From positions 15,167,492-15,231,491 of the forward strand of contig NC_079375.1 in NCBI RefSeq assembly GCF_021018895.1: DNA of 64,000 nt. Direction: 5' to 3'. The notes beneath the pieces were generated by a model, which saw nothing but the letters and a program-made list of their open reading frames with translations, was not told where the DNA came from and did not search any database. Below are positions 51,926 through 63,900 of the stretch, in pieces. Position 1 is the stretch's first letter. Each line of letters opens with the position of its first letter. The translations under genes were made by a program, and so were the position numbers. The stretch is from Seriola aureovittata (taxonomy: Eukaryota > Chordata > Actinopteri > Carangiformes > Carangidae).

Positions 51926-54900
51926 CTGGCAGCAGGACAGCAGATTGAAAGAGAACGAGATCGGAAAGAGGGAAGGGAGAGCGGCGGGGGTGGGGGTGTT
52001 GGAAGGACACGTTATGAGGAAAGTGGGAAACAGAAAGAATGAAGTCACAGAACAGGCAGGCGGCATGACGGACAAGCAGAATGACAAACACTAATAAATA
52101 CCAGCCTCTGGCATCATTTCATGTGAGTACAAACTTGTTTTGACTGTTATTGCATTTCGCCAACAGACATGGCAGGAGACATCAGCAGTGTCGCTATTAT
52201 GGATGAAATCTCGACAAGAGCAGAGAAATCCCCCGGCATTTCCTTTACTATCAGTCTCCCTTAGACATAATAACTATTGTTGTTACCCCATTGGCCTGGT
52301 AAAAACACTTATGGTTTATAGCTGGTGTGAGAAATGTGTTTTCTTATCACTGCTGATGGATTCAGGCCATTTCTGCTTCACCTCAACAATCCAAAACAAA
52401 ATAACTAGAAGTGGGCTGCGGTGAAGTTGTCTTTGATTGCTGACCAGGGAACAGCCTCCTGCTCAGCACCCTTGTTGTCTTTTTGTAAAGATGTTGAGAA
52501 TGGATGCAAAAACAAAACATCTTCTAGATCTTGATGGTTTGCAGTGTTTGTTGTATATAATTTTAGAAGGTGTCAATCCTAACAAGAGCAGCCTACTAAC
52601 TACTAATTGCATATCTTTTTATGAGTTTGCAGATATTTGTTTTGTTTTGTTTTTATTTTCCACAGTCATTTTGGGCTGATTCAGAATGGCAAACAGAGTA
52701 AAAGTTTTAGGAATCACTTGCATTATTAATCATGTCTATGAAAGATGAATATTGTTTGGACAAGAAGTCTGCAGTGTATCTTGCTATAATTAAGTCAGTT
52801 TAAATGGTACAACGTTAGAGAATTACATAATTTAATGGGATTAGGTGTGAGGGCATGATGCTTGACAGCCTCATTTTCAAGATACAAAGACTGATAACTG
52901 TGGTTAGTATAATAGTATATGTGTTACAACATAACACCATCACTGCCACCTATTGGTTTGAAGACACACTACAACAGAAAACAGTTAATTTCTATACCTT
53001 GTCCTTGATGTTAAACCGTCAAGACCTGCTATCAGAGTACTGATATCAGTGTGATGTAATGCACTGTAATGCATATCCAGTGTCTTGCTCAAGGACAGAT
53101 GTGGGCGGGAAAAGCCAGGGATCAAACCACCAACCCTGCAATCAGTGGATATACCGCTCTACTAGCTGCCCATTTTCTTTTTCTTTTAACTTTTTGTTCT
53201 TGCTGTCTGGACAGCTCTTTGACAGAAAATTACATTTTGCATGCATGAACCAACAATCTACAGTTTAGCAATGCAGAGCTGCCTCCCTGCTCACTCACCA
53301 AACTGTGTCTGCTGTCTCCCCATTTTCCATTCAGGTTGGCCAGGTGACAGTTTTTGTACCACCAGGCGCCACGGTGGGTCAGGGCACAGTTACCCAGGGC
53401 GATGTCATTGTCCGAATCCACAGTAGTCCAGGGTCGGCCCTGGTGGTAGGTCATGGCATCACCTTGGGATCATCAACAACCATCAACATTAATTAGCACA
53501 GTTAAAATGCAGTTCCAAGCTCCTAAACATAATTCAGATTTCGCTGCTCACTCCTTTAGCTTCCATTAGCTTCCTGATGGAAGACTAATAAAATGAGAAA
53601 AACAGAGGTACAGTGTATGTTGTTTCAGCACACTGTGGTATGTGTAGACAGTGTCCCACTTGCTGTGCATCTGTATCCGTCAGATACCATCGTCCCTATA
53701 TAACTACTGTCTATTACTGAATGAATATAAGTTTCTGAATCAAATATCCCACCCACTGTTGGTGTGTGTTTGCTTTCCCAGTACCCCACAGAATGACGGG
53801 TGGGATGCCTAGTGCTTCAAACTCCTTTATTCCCACCCCTGTCTGTTTCATTGCTGCCTCTGCCCTCTCTTCTTCTCTATGACTCCTATTTGAGTAAAGT
53901 GTCAGGGAGAAAATATAAGTCCTGAAAGCTGCACATGTTATCTGTTCACTCTCAGTCTTTCATACTACCTGTAAATTGGAAAAGACTTGGAGATCAAAAG
54001 ACCCACCTGCTGTCCCACTGTATTTGCCAATAGTGAGTTTGAACTTCTGCTTGACTGGAGCAATCTTGAAGTTGTCATATACAGCGTATGCCCTCTCTGA
54101 GCCCACGCCCAAGTCAAACCGCAACTCATATTGAGTAGGAGTGTTGGTAAGCTCATATATCTTATCCAGACCTGGGGGAACAGATAAACAGAGTGTGTGA
54201 AAGAGAGAGGAAATACTCCATTACTATTCATATAGGCATGTTGCAGTGTCTGCAGAAGCCTCCTGAGAACATTTGTGTGCTCACCAATCCAGAACTCATC
54301 TGTCATGTTGCCAAAACCTGCTATGTACTGTCTCCAGCGTTTCATGAAGTCCAGCTTGCCAGTGGTACGACGCTGGAGCATCTGAAAGCAGCAGGAAGTG
54401 TGACAGTTGTTTCACAAACATTTCACACAATTTGCTTTGGGTTTTTGGTCACCGTTCCTTCCACTAAAATGACAGTAGCAGCAACAACAACCCAAAGTAG
54501 GTACTCAGAAGACAGATGTTGATAAAAAAATAAAAAAATAAAAAGTCAAAATTGAATCAGCAGAGACCAAGATCTTCTGCAGTCAAGCTCCAAACACACT
54601 AGGTCCTAATGTTCCCATGCAACTCAACAGCATGTGGAAATCATTAGGATTATTTTTCAGACTTTTGATGGTTCTCACCAGTGCCACAGAAAATATTGTG
54701 CAACTGTTTTCACAGGTTGAGTAGTTCTCAAGATAAGTAAACTGAAATTCATTAGTAAAATTGGTGGGATGGTTCTTTAATATTTACTTGTATAAATTCA
54801 GCCCATGTAATCATTAAAAAAAAAGAAAAGAAAAATGTTTTATCAATATTATAAAACCTTCTTTAAAAGATGTCCTGTATGTATGTCCATATTTTGGTCT

Positions 54901-57900
54901 GTGCAGTTTATCAATAAGCCGTACCAGCCAGCCGCCTCCATCAGTGTCCATGTCGCAGTAGACCTCAATAGGTTTGGACTGGTTATTGTTGATATAAACG
55001 ATGTAAATGCCGCTCTGCTTATTGCCATTCCTCAGGATCTGAACGCAGTCCATGGGGAAGGGGTACAGGAGGCCAACTAGGGAGGAGGATTTGATGTGAA
55101 CATTAGGAACTTCCAATAGTCAAATGTAAAATTACATGTTACAATAAAGAAAAGACAATGGGATATCAGGTCAGGATAGAGCATCATACACATTATGCAT
55201 GGTTTTAGAGAGGCCAGTAATATCTGAGGTAATGTGTACAGACCTGTCTTAAAGATGGTCTCCACCACCTTGCTCCTCCTGCTGCCCCTGTAGGCGATGA
55301 TGGTGACAATGTACCTCTTCCCCATCTCCAGACTGGATACAGCAAAACTGCTCTCACTGGCTCCCAGCTGCTTTTCAACAGTCTGACCACAACACAAATT
55401 AATCTTACTGAGCACTCAGTGTACTGTAAAGCAATGGTCTGTTATAATGTGTTGTAGTTTGATGCTGCCGATATGATCAAATTTAATAAAGACCTTAAAT
55501 GGGCTCCTCAATTCCTCTAAAACCCCAAAGTATGAAGGAAAAGATCAGTCACGTCACACATGTCCTTAACATTTCTTCCAGTTGATTAGTTTTATTTCTA
55601 GCCACAAGAGGTCAGCGTTCTACAGAGCTTAGAGTGAACGTGCATCTTTGGCCTCTGAATTTTTCAAACAGTGAAGAAAGTAATGTAAAAGCTTTATTTG
55701 CATGCTTGTAAAAGTAAAAGTAGGGTTTAAAGCCCAGTACTGTAGTTTGTTATTCACAGGACTCTTGAAGCAACTGTACAGTAGAACTGATTTAACCCAG
55801 TGCAGGATATTTTCTGCATCTGCCCATACTGTCAAAACCAGTCAGTCAAATTTAATGTAACAGCTGCAATTACGCGTTTGATGTTACTGACGAACTTTAT
55901 ATCTGAATATCTTTTGGTGTGTTTTGTTTTCTGTTTGGGTGAGAAAATGTGTGCGTGTGTGTGTGTGTTTAAACCTCATGGCTCAGTACCTCCATGTTGC
56001 CATCCTCATCTCTGTAGGTGAGGATGTAACCCTCAATGTCGGCCAGTGGAGGAACCCAGGTCAAAGAAGCAGACTCCGGTGTAACATCTGTAGCCTTCAG
56101 GTCCTTGGGGGCATCAATATCTGTGGGCAAGAATATGAATAGATGAATCAGAGTGGATTGCAGCACAAGAACATTCGTGTATTGATACATCTTATAAAAT
56201 CAGCTCTGGGTTGGGTAAGAAGATGATTTTGGCGGTGTTTATACTAAAACTGGTGAACATAAACTGAGTGAATACACATTTACAATAATTTGTTATTTTT
56301 ACATTTTACTGTATGTGTGGTGTACATACCTGTGAATCAAGTGTTTCCCACACTCAAACCCCCTCCCCCAAAAAAACAACAACTTTGCAGTGCAATATTC
56401 ATCACCTCTTATTCCCTTCATTAATCTAAATGTGGAGAGCAATATTAATGCATTTGACAATATAACTTTCCAGCCTCTCCAGCTGAAGCACATCACCAGA
56501 GATGGCTAGCATCCACCTGCTGAGTTACAATTTGGCTTTACAGATAAACTGGCAGTTATCCTCTCTCCCTTATTTGAATGCTTCAGAGATTTGAACTGAA
56601 ACAGACGCTGAAATAATTTGCTTGACCCAAAGACACCTGCTGTAACAGTGGGATCCTTAACCTCCCATGGCTAAAGACACTTTCAGTGCTCTTCGGCTAA
56701 AGATGCTACCTTCTGTTTTCATTAAGGAGTTCTCCAGTTGTCAGTTTTACCATCACTGAAAAAAATTAAACAGCTTTTCTGGTAATTAAATTGTTATTGG
56801 GGAAAATAGTGTGAATAGTAACAAATTTAGTGATACCATTAGTGGAAAGCAAAGCTGCTCAAAAAGTCTGTGGGACACAGAAACAACTGACACATTAATG
56901 ATGCTTGTTACTGGGTCCAATAAAATCACAAATGTAATAACACACACTTTAATGTATCCCTGGTGATTTCTTCTGACAATGGCATTATTGAACCCAGCAC
57001 AGCGTTAGTTTGTAGCCAGTGATGGTTTCTAATGAGTTACGACGAGACAAGTTTATAATCCAAAACTCAGACAGTTGCTGCCTAATTGAAAAAGTTCCAG
57101 CTTTCACTTAGCACTCCCAGGTGATTTTACAGATCATCTGGCTCACACAAAGACATCCTGTTGTAGCCCATTCACCATATGCTGCTGTTGCTATTTTTAC
57201 CCCACACTGAGGCACGAGGCCCACCCAGTGACCTGGCCTATGGGAAGCATTTCCTGTCAGCAGGAGTTTTGCCGATTCCTGGTAGTTTGAACTAATTTGG
57301 CCTTTGAAAGAAAATTTAGTTTAATAAATCAGACATCATATGATATAAGAAACTATGGATTGCCCTTGTGTGCATAAATCAAAAGCATCAGGATTTGCAA
57401 AGTAAGACAATCAATCAATTACCAAGCTCATTTGATTTTCAGATGTGGTAGACTACTACGAGTTGATTGAATTACTATTCTTGACAGTACTGGCTGTTTT
57501 GAAGAGTACACAAATTCCAGAAGCTCCAGTTGCTGTACACCAGTGGCGATTGCTCTAAGACTGCAAGGGAAGCTCAGCTTCCCCTAAAATGTCAACAAAA
57601 TAAGTGGTCAAATATGTACTGTTGTGTGTACATTTCATTGACTAAATATGCGCTAGAACACGTTCATCTTTTGTTCAGAATCAGCTACTTATCACAGGTA
57701 ACCGACACGACTTCTTCTCATTCATCCCCGTAGCGCCACAGTGCTTTACACAGCGTAGACGCCGAGCGTCTACTGACTTCAATGTGGAAGCAGAGAGTGG
57801 GTTGTTCCACTGCAGCGAAACTAGACGGTCATTGGATAAATGCTGGGCTTTGTCCCGCCCATCGGACGCTCAGCGTCTCTGGGGGTCTATGGGACAGTGG

Positions 57901-60900
57901 GCTGGCCCGGACGCTCGGCTTCTGCATGATAATTGGATGATCTGTCTGAGGCTGAGTCCCTTTTTGATTGACAGCGAAATTAGCGAATCAGCGATCTTGA
58001 AGTATAAGCATCCACCGGAGCATTTTTTCAAGTTTTTCATTCCGTTGTTCGGAGTTGATCTGGAGACGTTACTGATCTTCAGCGACTTTGTCTTTGTTAA
58101 AAACGACTAGCGTTGTGTTTGGCGACTCTCTTCTGTCACTCTGCGAATTTACATATAAATAAACGGACACATTTTATGATGTATGCCGAAAATGAGCTTC
58201 CCCTCCTTATAAGACCAGCAGCCGCCACTGCTGTACACCTACTAAAAACTTCAACAAGTCTCAAACACGATGCAAGCATCCCTGGGAACTCGCTTTCATT
58301 GATGCAGAAAAACAGCATTTGAACAATCATGAGATTTCTTATCAGCTGTAGTTACTGTTATTCTTGCCACATGTGAAAAGAAAAAAAAACAAAAAAAAAC
58401 TTTCCTGCATCTGCAAGATACTGCTCCAAGATAGTGACCCGTTTCTGCCTCTGTAGAACCAATATTCCCCCAAATTATGGCTACATGTAGCAGACCACGA
58501 CTTATCACCATTCTCAGATGAAGGTCTCTATTTTTAAGAGCAATAGAGCAGTAAGCTGTTTGAATCTGTATTCAGAACTTGTTATTGAAAGGCAGCTCTG
58601 TGCTAAGATCACAGCATTTTTAAATCAGTGCCACAGCTGTGGTGTTTATGGGCCTTGCACAGCTTTTTGATGCCTACTGTAGAAAGAAAGCTATTAAAAA
58701 AACAAATAAAAAAAAACAAAAAAACAATCCAGAAGCAGGCTGCATGACTTTTTTTGTTACTTTTGTTCAACATGTCATCCAAGTCTTCTTTTACCAATTT
58801 CCAGCCTTGCTAAAACAGTAGTAAAATCCTAAAAAAAAGTTTTGTATGTGTTACAGCTCATGTTGATGTAAAATTAATGGTTTATTTTAGCATCAACATA
58901 CCAGAAGGTCTGATAGTTGACTCATATAAACATCAGAATCAAGCCTCCCTTAATTAGAGAAGTCTAGTTTGGCATCTATTGGTCAGTTTGCATATTTCAA
59001 AAGAAAAAAGAGCTTTAATGTTACCAACTGGAAATCCTGTCTGTTCATAGTGTATTAACCTGTCTCTGCTTGTGTTGAGATCTTCCTGCTGGCTTTGTTC
59101 CCCTTGAAAGCCCAGATGTAGACATTGTAGAGAACTGCAGGCCTCAGACCAGTCAGACTGTAAGAGGTGCTGTCAGACCCAACTGGGATTTCCCCACTAG
59201 AGCCCTCAGAAGAGCTGTAGGTTAGGATGTAGCCATCAACGTCTGCCTGGACCCGATCCCATGAGACGCTGAAGCTGGACTCTGTTTCATCTCGAGCTAA
59301 GAGGTTAGCAGGAGCATCCAGTTCTAGAGAAAGATGTTAGTGGAGGAAGTTAATAAACTACTAATGCAAACTAGAATTATGATAACATCTTTCAACATAA
59401 AACCAATCAGTATAAAATGTAGAAGAGGACTGAGGCAGCAGTCACACTCCAAAGGGGGTCTCTATAGGCAGCAGTCACACTCCAAAGGGGGTCTCTATAG
59501 GCAGCTTTCATGAGATTTGTGACAGTAGCCATTCATTTCTTACTGGATTTGGTCTCATGACACACTGAAGATGGATTCCCTTTCTTAGGCCAAACAAGTA
59601 AGTAGAAACATCTAGTTGTGTACAGAGTCATGGTTACAGCAAGAGCTGAGATATCTGGGAGTATGGGAGCCCATTCCAGGAACCAGGCCTGCTGCTGGGT
59701 GAACCGAGTTGCTCCAACTAAATATTGTTGGGCTCTCCTCAGGACAGGGCATTTGCTTTGGAATCAAATGTATTGACTCAAGACTCTTATCATATTCATG
59801 AGGTGCTCACAAACATCGGCTGTTTCACATTTGGAGATTCTGCTGGTGTATCTGCATGTTGCAGGGAGAATTCAGATATCTATGTCTTCTGATCTTGATG
59901 ATAGTGTGTGGTATCTCTGCCTGGAATAATTTCAAGCCACAACTCTGTTATACAAGCAGCTACATGGGGCTGTGGCTTGAGGTGAAGAGTGGTTGTGATT
60001 GTGGGAACCCAAGAAACTACCGGAGGAGACCAGCATTCAAGATGGCTGTCAAAGTTAAGAATGAGTCCTTCCAGGTCTTCCATCATCCTCTTCTGCAACA
60101 GTTATCTTCCCAAATTCAGATGGGTAGGTAGCAGCAGCCGTAAGGTGTGGATCCAGATTTAGGATTTTACACTCAAGTTAGAGCAAGAAATAAAGGAGAC
60201 TGAAAACATTAGGGGAAATGACTGTAGTAATGCAGATATTATGTTAGATCATGCTAGTAAAGGGAAAGCTCAGGGTTTCCTGAGTCAGTCTTCAATTCAA
60301 CCTTCACTTGGTGTCACAAACCTTGTGTAGTACCTGAATTTATCAGACTGTTGACTACAAGAGTCCGAGGCAAGGTTCCAGGAATTTGTTGGTTGAACTC
60401 AGTCTGCATGACACTGTTAATTGAGCAGAACTACAGTAGGTATGGAGCAGCTGGTCATCCAGAGAAGCCAATGGAGGTGTTTTAGTGATTTGGAAAGAAC
60501 GTCCCAAAGAGCCTCCTTATTCTCCACAGGAGACTTCAGGGAAGTCCCAGGACATGCTGGAGGGATTATATCTCTGAGCTGGCATGGGACTGCACAGGAA
60601 GAGCAGAGGTAAGTTATTGGGGAAAAGGATTTCTGGGCTGCTTTGCTCCTTGTGACCCGAGAGTAAGCAGTTGGCAAGAAGATGGATGAAATGAGGGAAG
60701 TACGCACTGGAAAACTGGTTTAAGCAAACAAGCAGGTTCAGATTAGTCTCCCATGTGAGAAATATTTTTTTCTTTTGGGGTTTACCAGGGAGTTGCCTTG
60801 TTTTGTCTAAACAACTGTAATTACAGGGTACTTGAAGGTCTAAAGGTTTAAACGTGGATGTAATGATCAGATAATATGGTTTAACAAAGATTATGTTCGA

Positions 60901-63900
60901 CACCTGTCTCAGCTTGTGTTGAGATCTTCCTGCTGGCTTTGTTCCCCTTGATGGCCCAGACGTACACAGTGTAGAGGACTCCTGGCCTCAGGCTAGTCAG
61001 ACTGTAAGAGGTGCTGTCAGGCCCCAGGGGGATTTCCCCACTAGAGCCCTCAGAAGAGCTGTAGGTTAGGATGTAGCCATCAATGTCTGCCTGGACCCGA
61101 TCCCATGAGACGCTGAAGCTGGACTCCGTTTCATCTCGGGCTAAGAGGTTAGCAGGAGCATCCAGTTCTAGAGGAAGATGTTAGTAGAGGGTATTAATAA
61201 ACTAATATGGCAAACTGGTGTGCTGTTTTCATTTCTCTCTGAAAGGGGAAAAGAAACAAATCAGTGTGCAATTTCTACAAATCGTCCCTTTTTGAATTAT
61301 AAGGTTTTATCTGTGCTCTGAACAGTTTTGAGATTGTGAGCTTCAACGTTTTTGCATTCCATAGAGCAGAATTTATAGGTTATTTTCCCCTCTAGATAAG
61401 GGGTCCAAAATGCATACAACTTAAACAAAAACATCACATAATGTTAATAGGTTATCACAGAATAAAAGTGTGTGAATAACTAAATTCTGCAAAAAATGTC
61501 AGAACCTTATAATTCCAAGGGGACAAAATATTATTAACATGACTGAGTGAATGAAGAAAAATTTTGATAAACATCTTTCAACATGAAAATGATCAGTATC
61601 GAATGTCAAAGAGGACTCAGGCAGCATTAGACTCCAAAGGGGGTCTCTGTAGGCAGCTTTCTTCAGATCTGTGGCGACACCCATTGATTCCTGACTGGAT
61701 TTGGTCTCAAGACACACTGAGGATGGATTCCCTTTTTTGGGCCAAAAAACATTTAGTTCTGTACAGAGTCGATATCACAGCAAGAACTGGGGCAGCTGGG
61801 AGCATGGGAGCCCAGTCCTAGAACTAGGCCTGTGGCTGGGTGAACCAAGTAGCTCAGACAGAAATGCTGAGAGTTGGGGGCAATACTTGTTAGGCAAAGA
61901 GCATACTTTGATGATATGGATTACACCAATAGAAAAAGTGACTATTTGAACATGGATCTTCTCCACTCTGCAGAAGAGAAAGAGCCTGAGCTTATGCTTG
62001 AGGGGTACTGACTATTGTTGGGCTCTCCTCAGGACAGAGCATTTGCTTTGGAATCAAATGTATTGACTCAAGACTCTTATCATATTCATGAGGTGCTCAC
62101 AAACATCAGCTGTTTCACATTTGGAGATTCTGCTGGTCTATCTGCATGTTGCAGGGAGAATTCAGATTGCTCAAAATATCTATGTCTTCTGATCTTGATG
62201 ATAGTGTGTGGTATCTCTGCCTGGAATAATTTCAAGCCACAACTCTGTTATACAAGCAGCTACATGGGGCTGTGGCTTGAGGTGAAGAGTGGTTGTGATT
62301 GTGGGAACCCAAGAAACTACCGGAGGAGACCAGCATTCAAGATGGCTGTCAAAGTTAAGAATGAGTCCTTCCAGGTCTTCCATCATCCTCTTCTGCAACA
62401 GTTATCTTCCCAAATTCAGATGAGCAGGTAGCAGCAGCCGTAAGGTGTGGATCCAGATTTAGGATTTTACACTCAAGTTAGAGCAAGAAATAAAGGAGAC
62501 TGAAAACATTAGGGGAAATGACTGTAGTAATGCAGATAGTATGTCAGATCATGCTAGTAAAGGGAAAGCTCAGGGTTTCCTGAGTCAGTCTTCAATTCAA
62601 CCTTCACTTGGTGTCACAAACCTCGTGTAGTACCTGAATTTATCAGACTGTTGACTACAAGAGTCCAAGGCGAGGTTCCAAGATTTGTTGGTTGAACTCA
62701 GTCTGCATGACACTGTTAATTGAGCAGAACTACAGTAGGTATGGAGCAGCTGGTCATCCAGAGAAGCCAATGGAGGTGTTTTAGTGATTTGGAAAGAACG
62801 TCCCCAAGAGCCTCCTTATTCTCCACAGGAGACTGCAGGGAAGTCCCAGGACATGCTGGAGGGATTATATCTCTGAGCTGGCATGGGACTGCACAGGAAG
62901 AGCAGAGGTAAGTTATTGGGGAAAAGGATTTCTGGGCTGCTTTGCTCCTTGTGACCCGAGAGTAAGCAGTTGGCAAGAAGATGGATGAACCGAGGGAAGT
63001 ACGCACTGGAAAACTGGTTTAAGCAAACAAGCAGGTTCAGATTAGTCTCCCATGTGAGAAATATTTTTTTTCTTTTAGGGTTTACCAGGGAGTTGCCTTT
63101 TGTCTAAACAACTGTAATTACAGGGTACTTGATGGTTTAAAGGTTTAAACGTGGATGTAATGATCAGATAATTTGGTTTAATAAAAATGTATGTTTGACA
63201 CCTGTCTCAGCTTGTGTTGAGATCTTCCTGCTGGCTTTGTTCCCCTTGATGGCCCAGATGTACACAGTGTAGAGGACTCCTGGCTTCAGGCTAGTCAGAC
63301 TGTAAGAGGTGCTGTCAGGCCCCAGGGGGATTTCCCCACTAGAGCCCTCAGAAGAGCTGTAGGTTAGGATGTAGCCATCAATGTCTGCCTGGACCCGATC
63401 CCATGAGACGCTGAAGCTGGACTCCGTTTCATCTCGGGCTAAGAGGTTAGCAGGAGCATCCAGTTCTAGAGAAAGATGTTAGTAGAGGGTATTAATACAC
63501 TACTGATGCAAACTACATTATATAGATGGGTGACAAATCTACTGGAAAAACCTGAATAAATGAGTGGTGAAACGTAGATGGGCACAATGGATCAAATTAT
63601 GCAAGTCATTATTGTGGCCTTTGCCACCACCAAACATCAAATATTAAATATGCGCCAATGGGAGATTTTTAACTGACTTTTTACAGAGTGCTCTCCTCTT
63701 CAGGAGGATGGTGTTCCTCCAGTAGAGTTGCAGAGACTTGTGGAGTATTTACCGAGGAGTACTGAAATTGTTCTGGTGGCAACACCTTACTTAGACACTG
63801 TATGTTGTTTCCCTTAATTTGTCACCAATCTGTGTATTATTTGATTTGACAGAGAAATATATGGGGGTATTATGTTAAACACAGGAAAAGTGGTCGTCTT

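Larger units (their letters stand above)
59385..60903. repeat. Duplicated tnn intron segment, copy 1
   Basis: Most of this intron is nearly identical to 61570-63201, about 2.3 kb away (60421 corresponds to 62720, 60904 to 63202). Copy 1 lacks about 150 bp present in copy 2 (about 61850-62010) and has lost about 11 bp near 59875. Frames on both strands that look conserved between copies (59856-60131, 60417-60707) are simply duplicated DNA. Confidence 0.9.

Noticed and set aside
51795..52094. 99-codon plus-strand frame
   Set aside because: It overlaps the last tnn coding exon in antisense. The minus-strand reading is a clear fibrinogen-like domain, so this is a shadow.
53305..53496. 63-codon plus-strand frame with [13 protein letters not shown]
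   Set aside because: Antisense shadow of the tnn exon at 53299-53462.
57784..58110. 108-codon plus-strand frame
   Set aside because: Internal to a non-autonomous hAT-type element, with no transposase or BED-finger motif.
59856..60131. Frame conserved between the two introns (59856 and 62015 plus; 59880 and 62180 minus)
   Set aside because: The conservation reflects recent duplication of the whole intron, not selection. Both strands are open, and no family is recognised.
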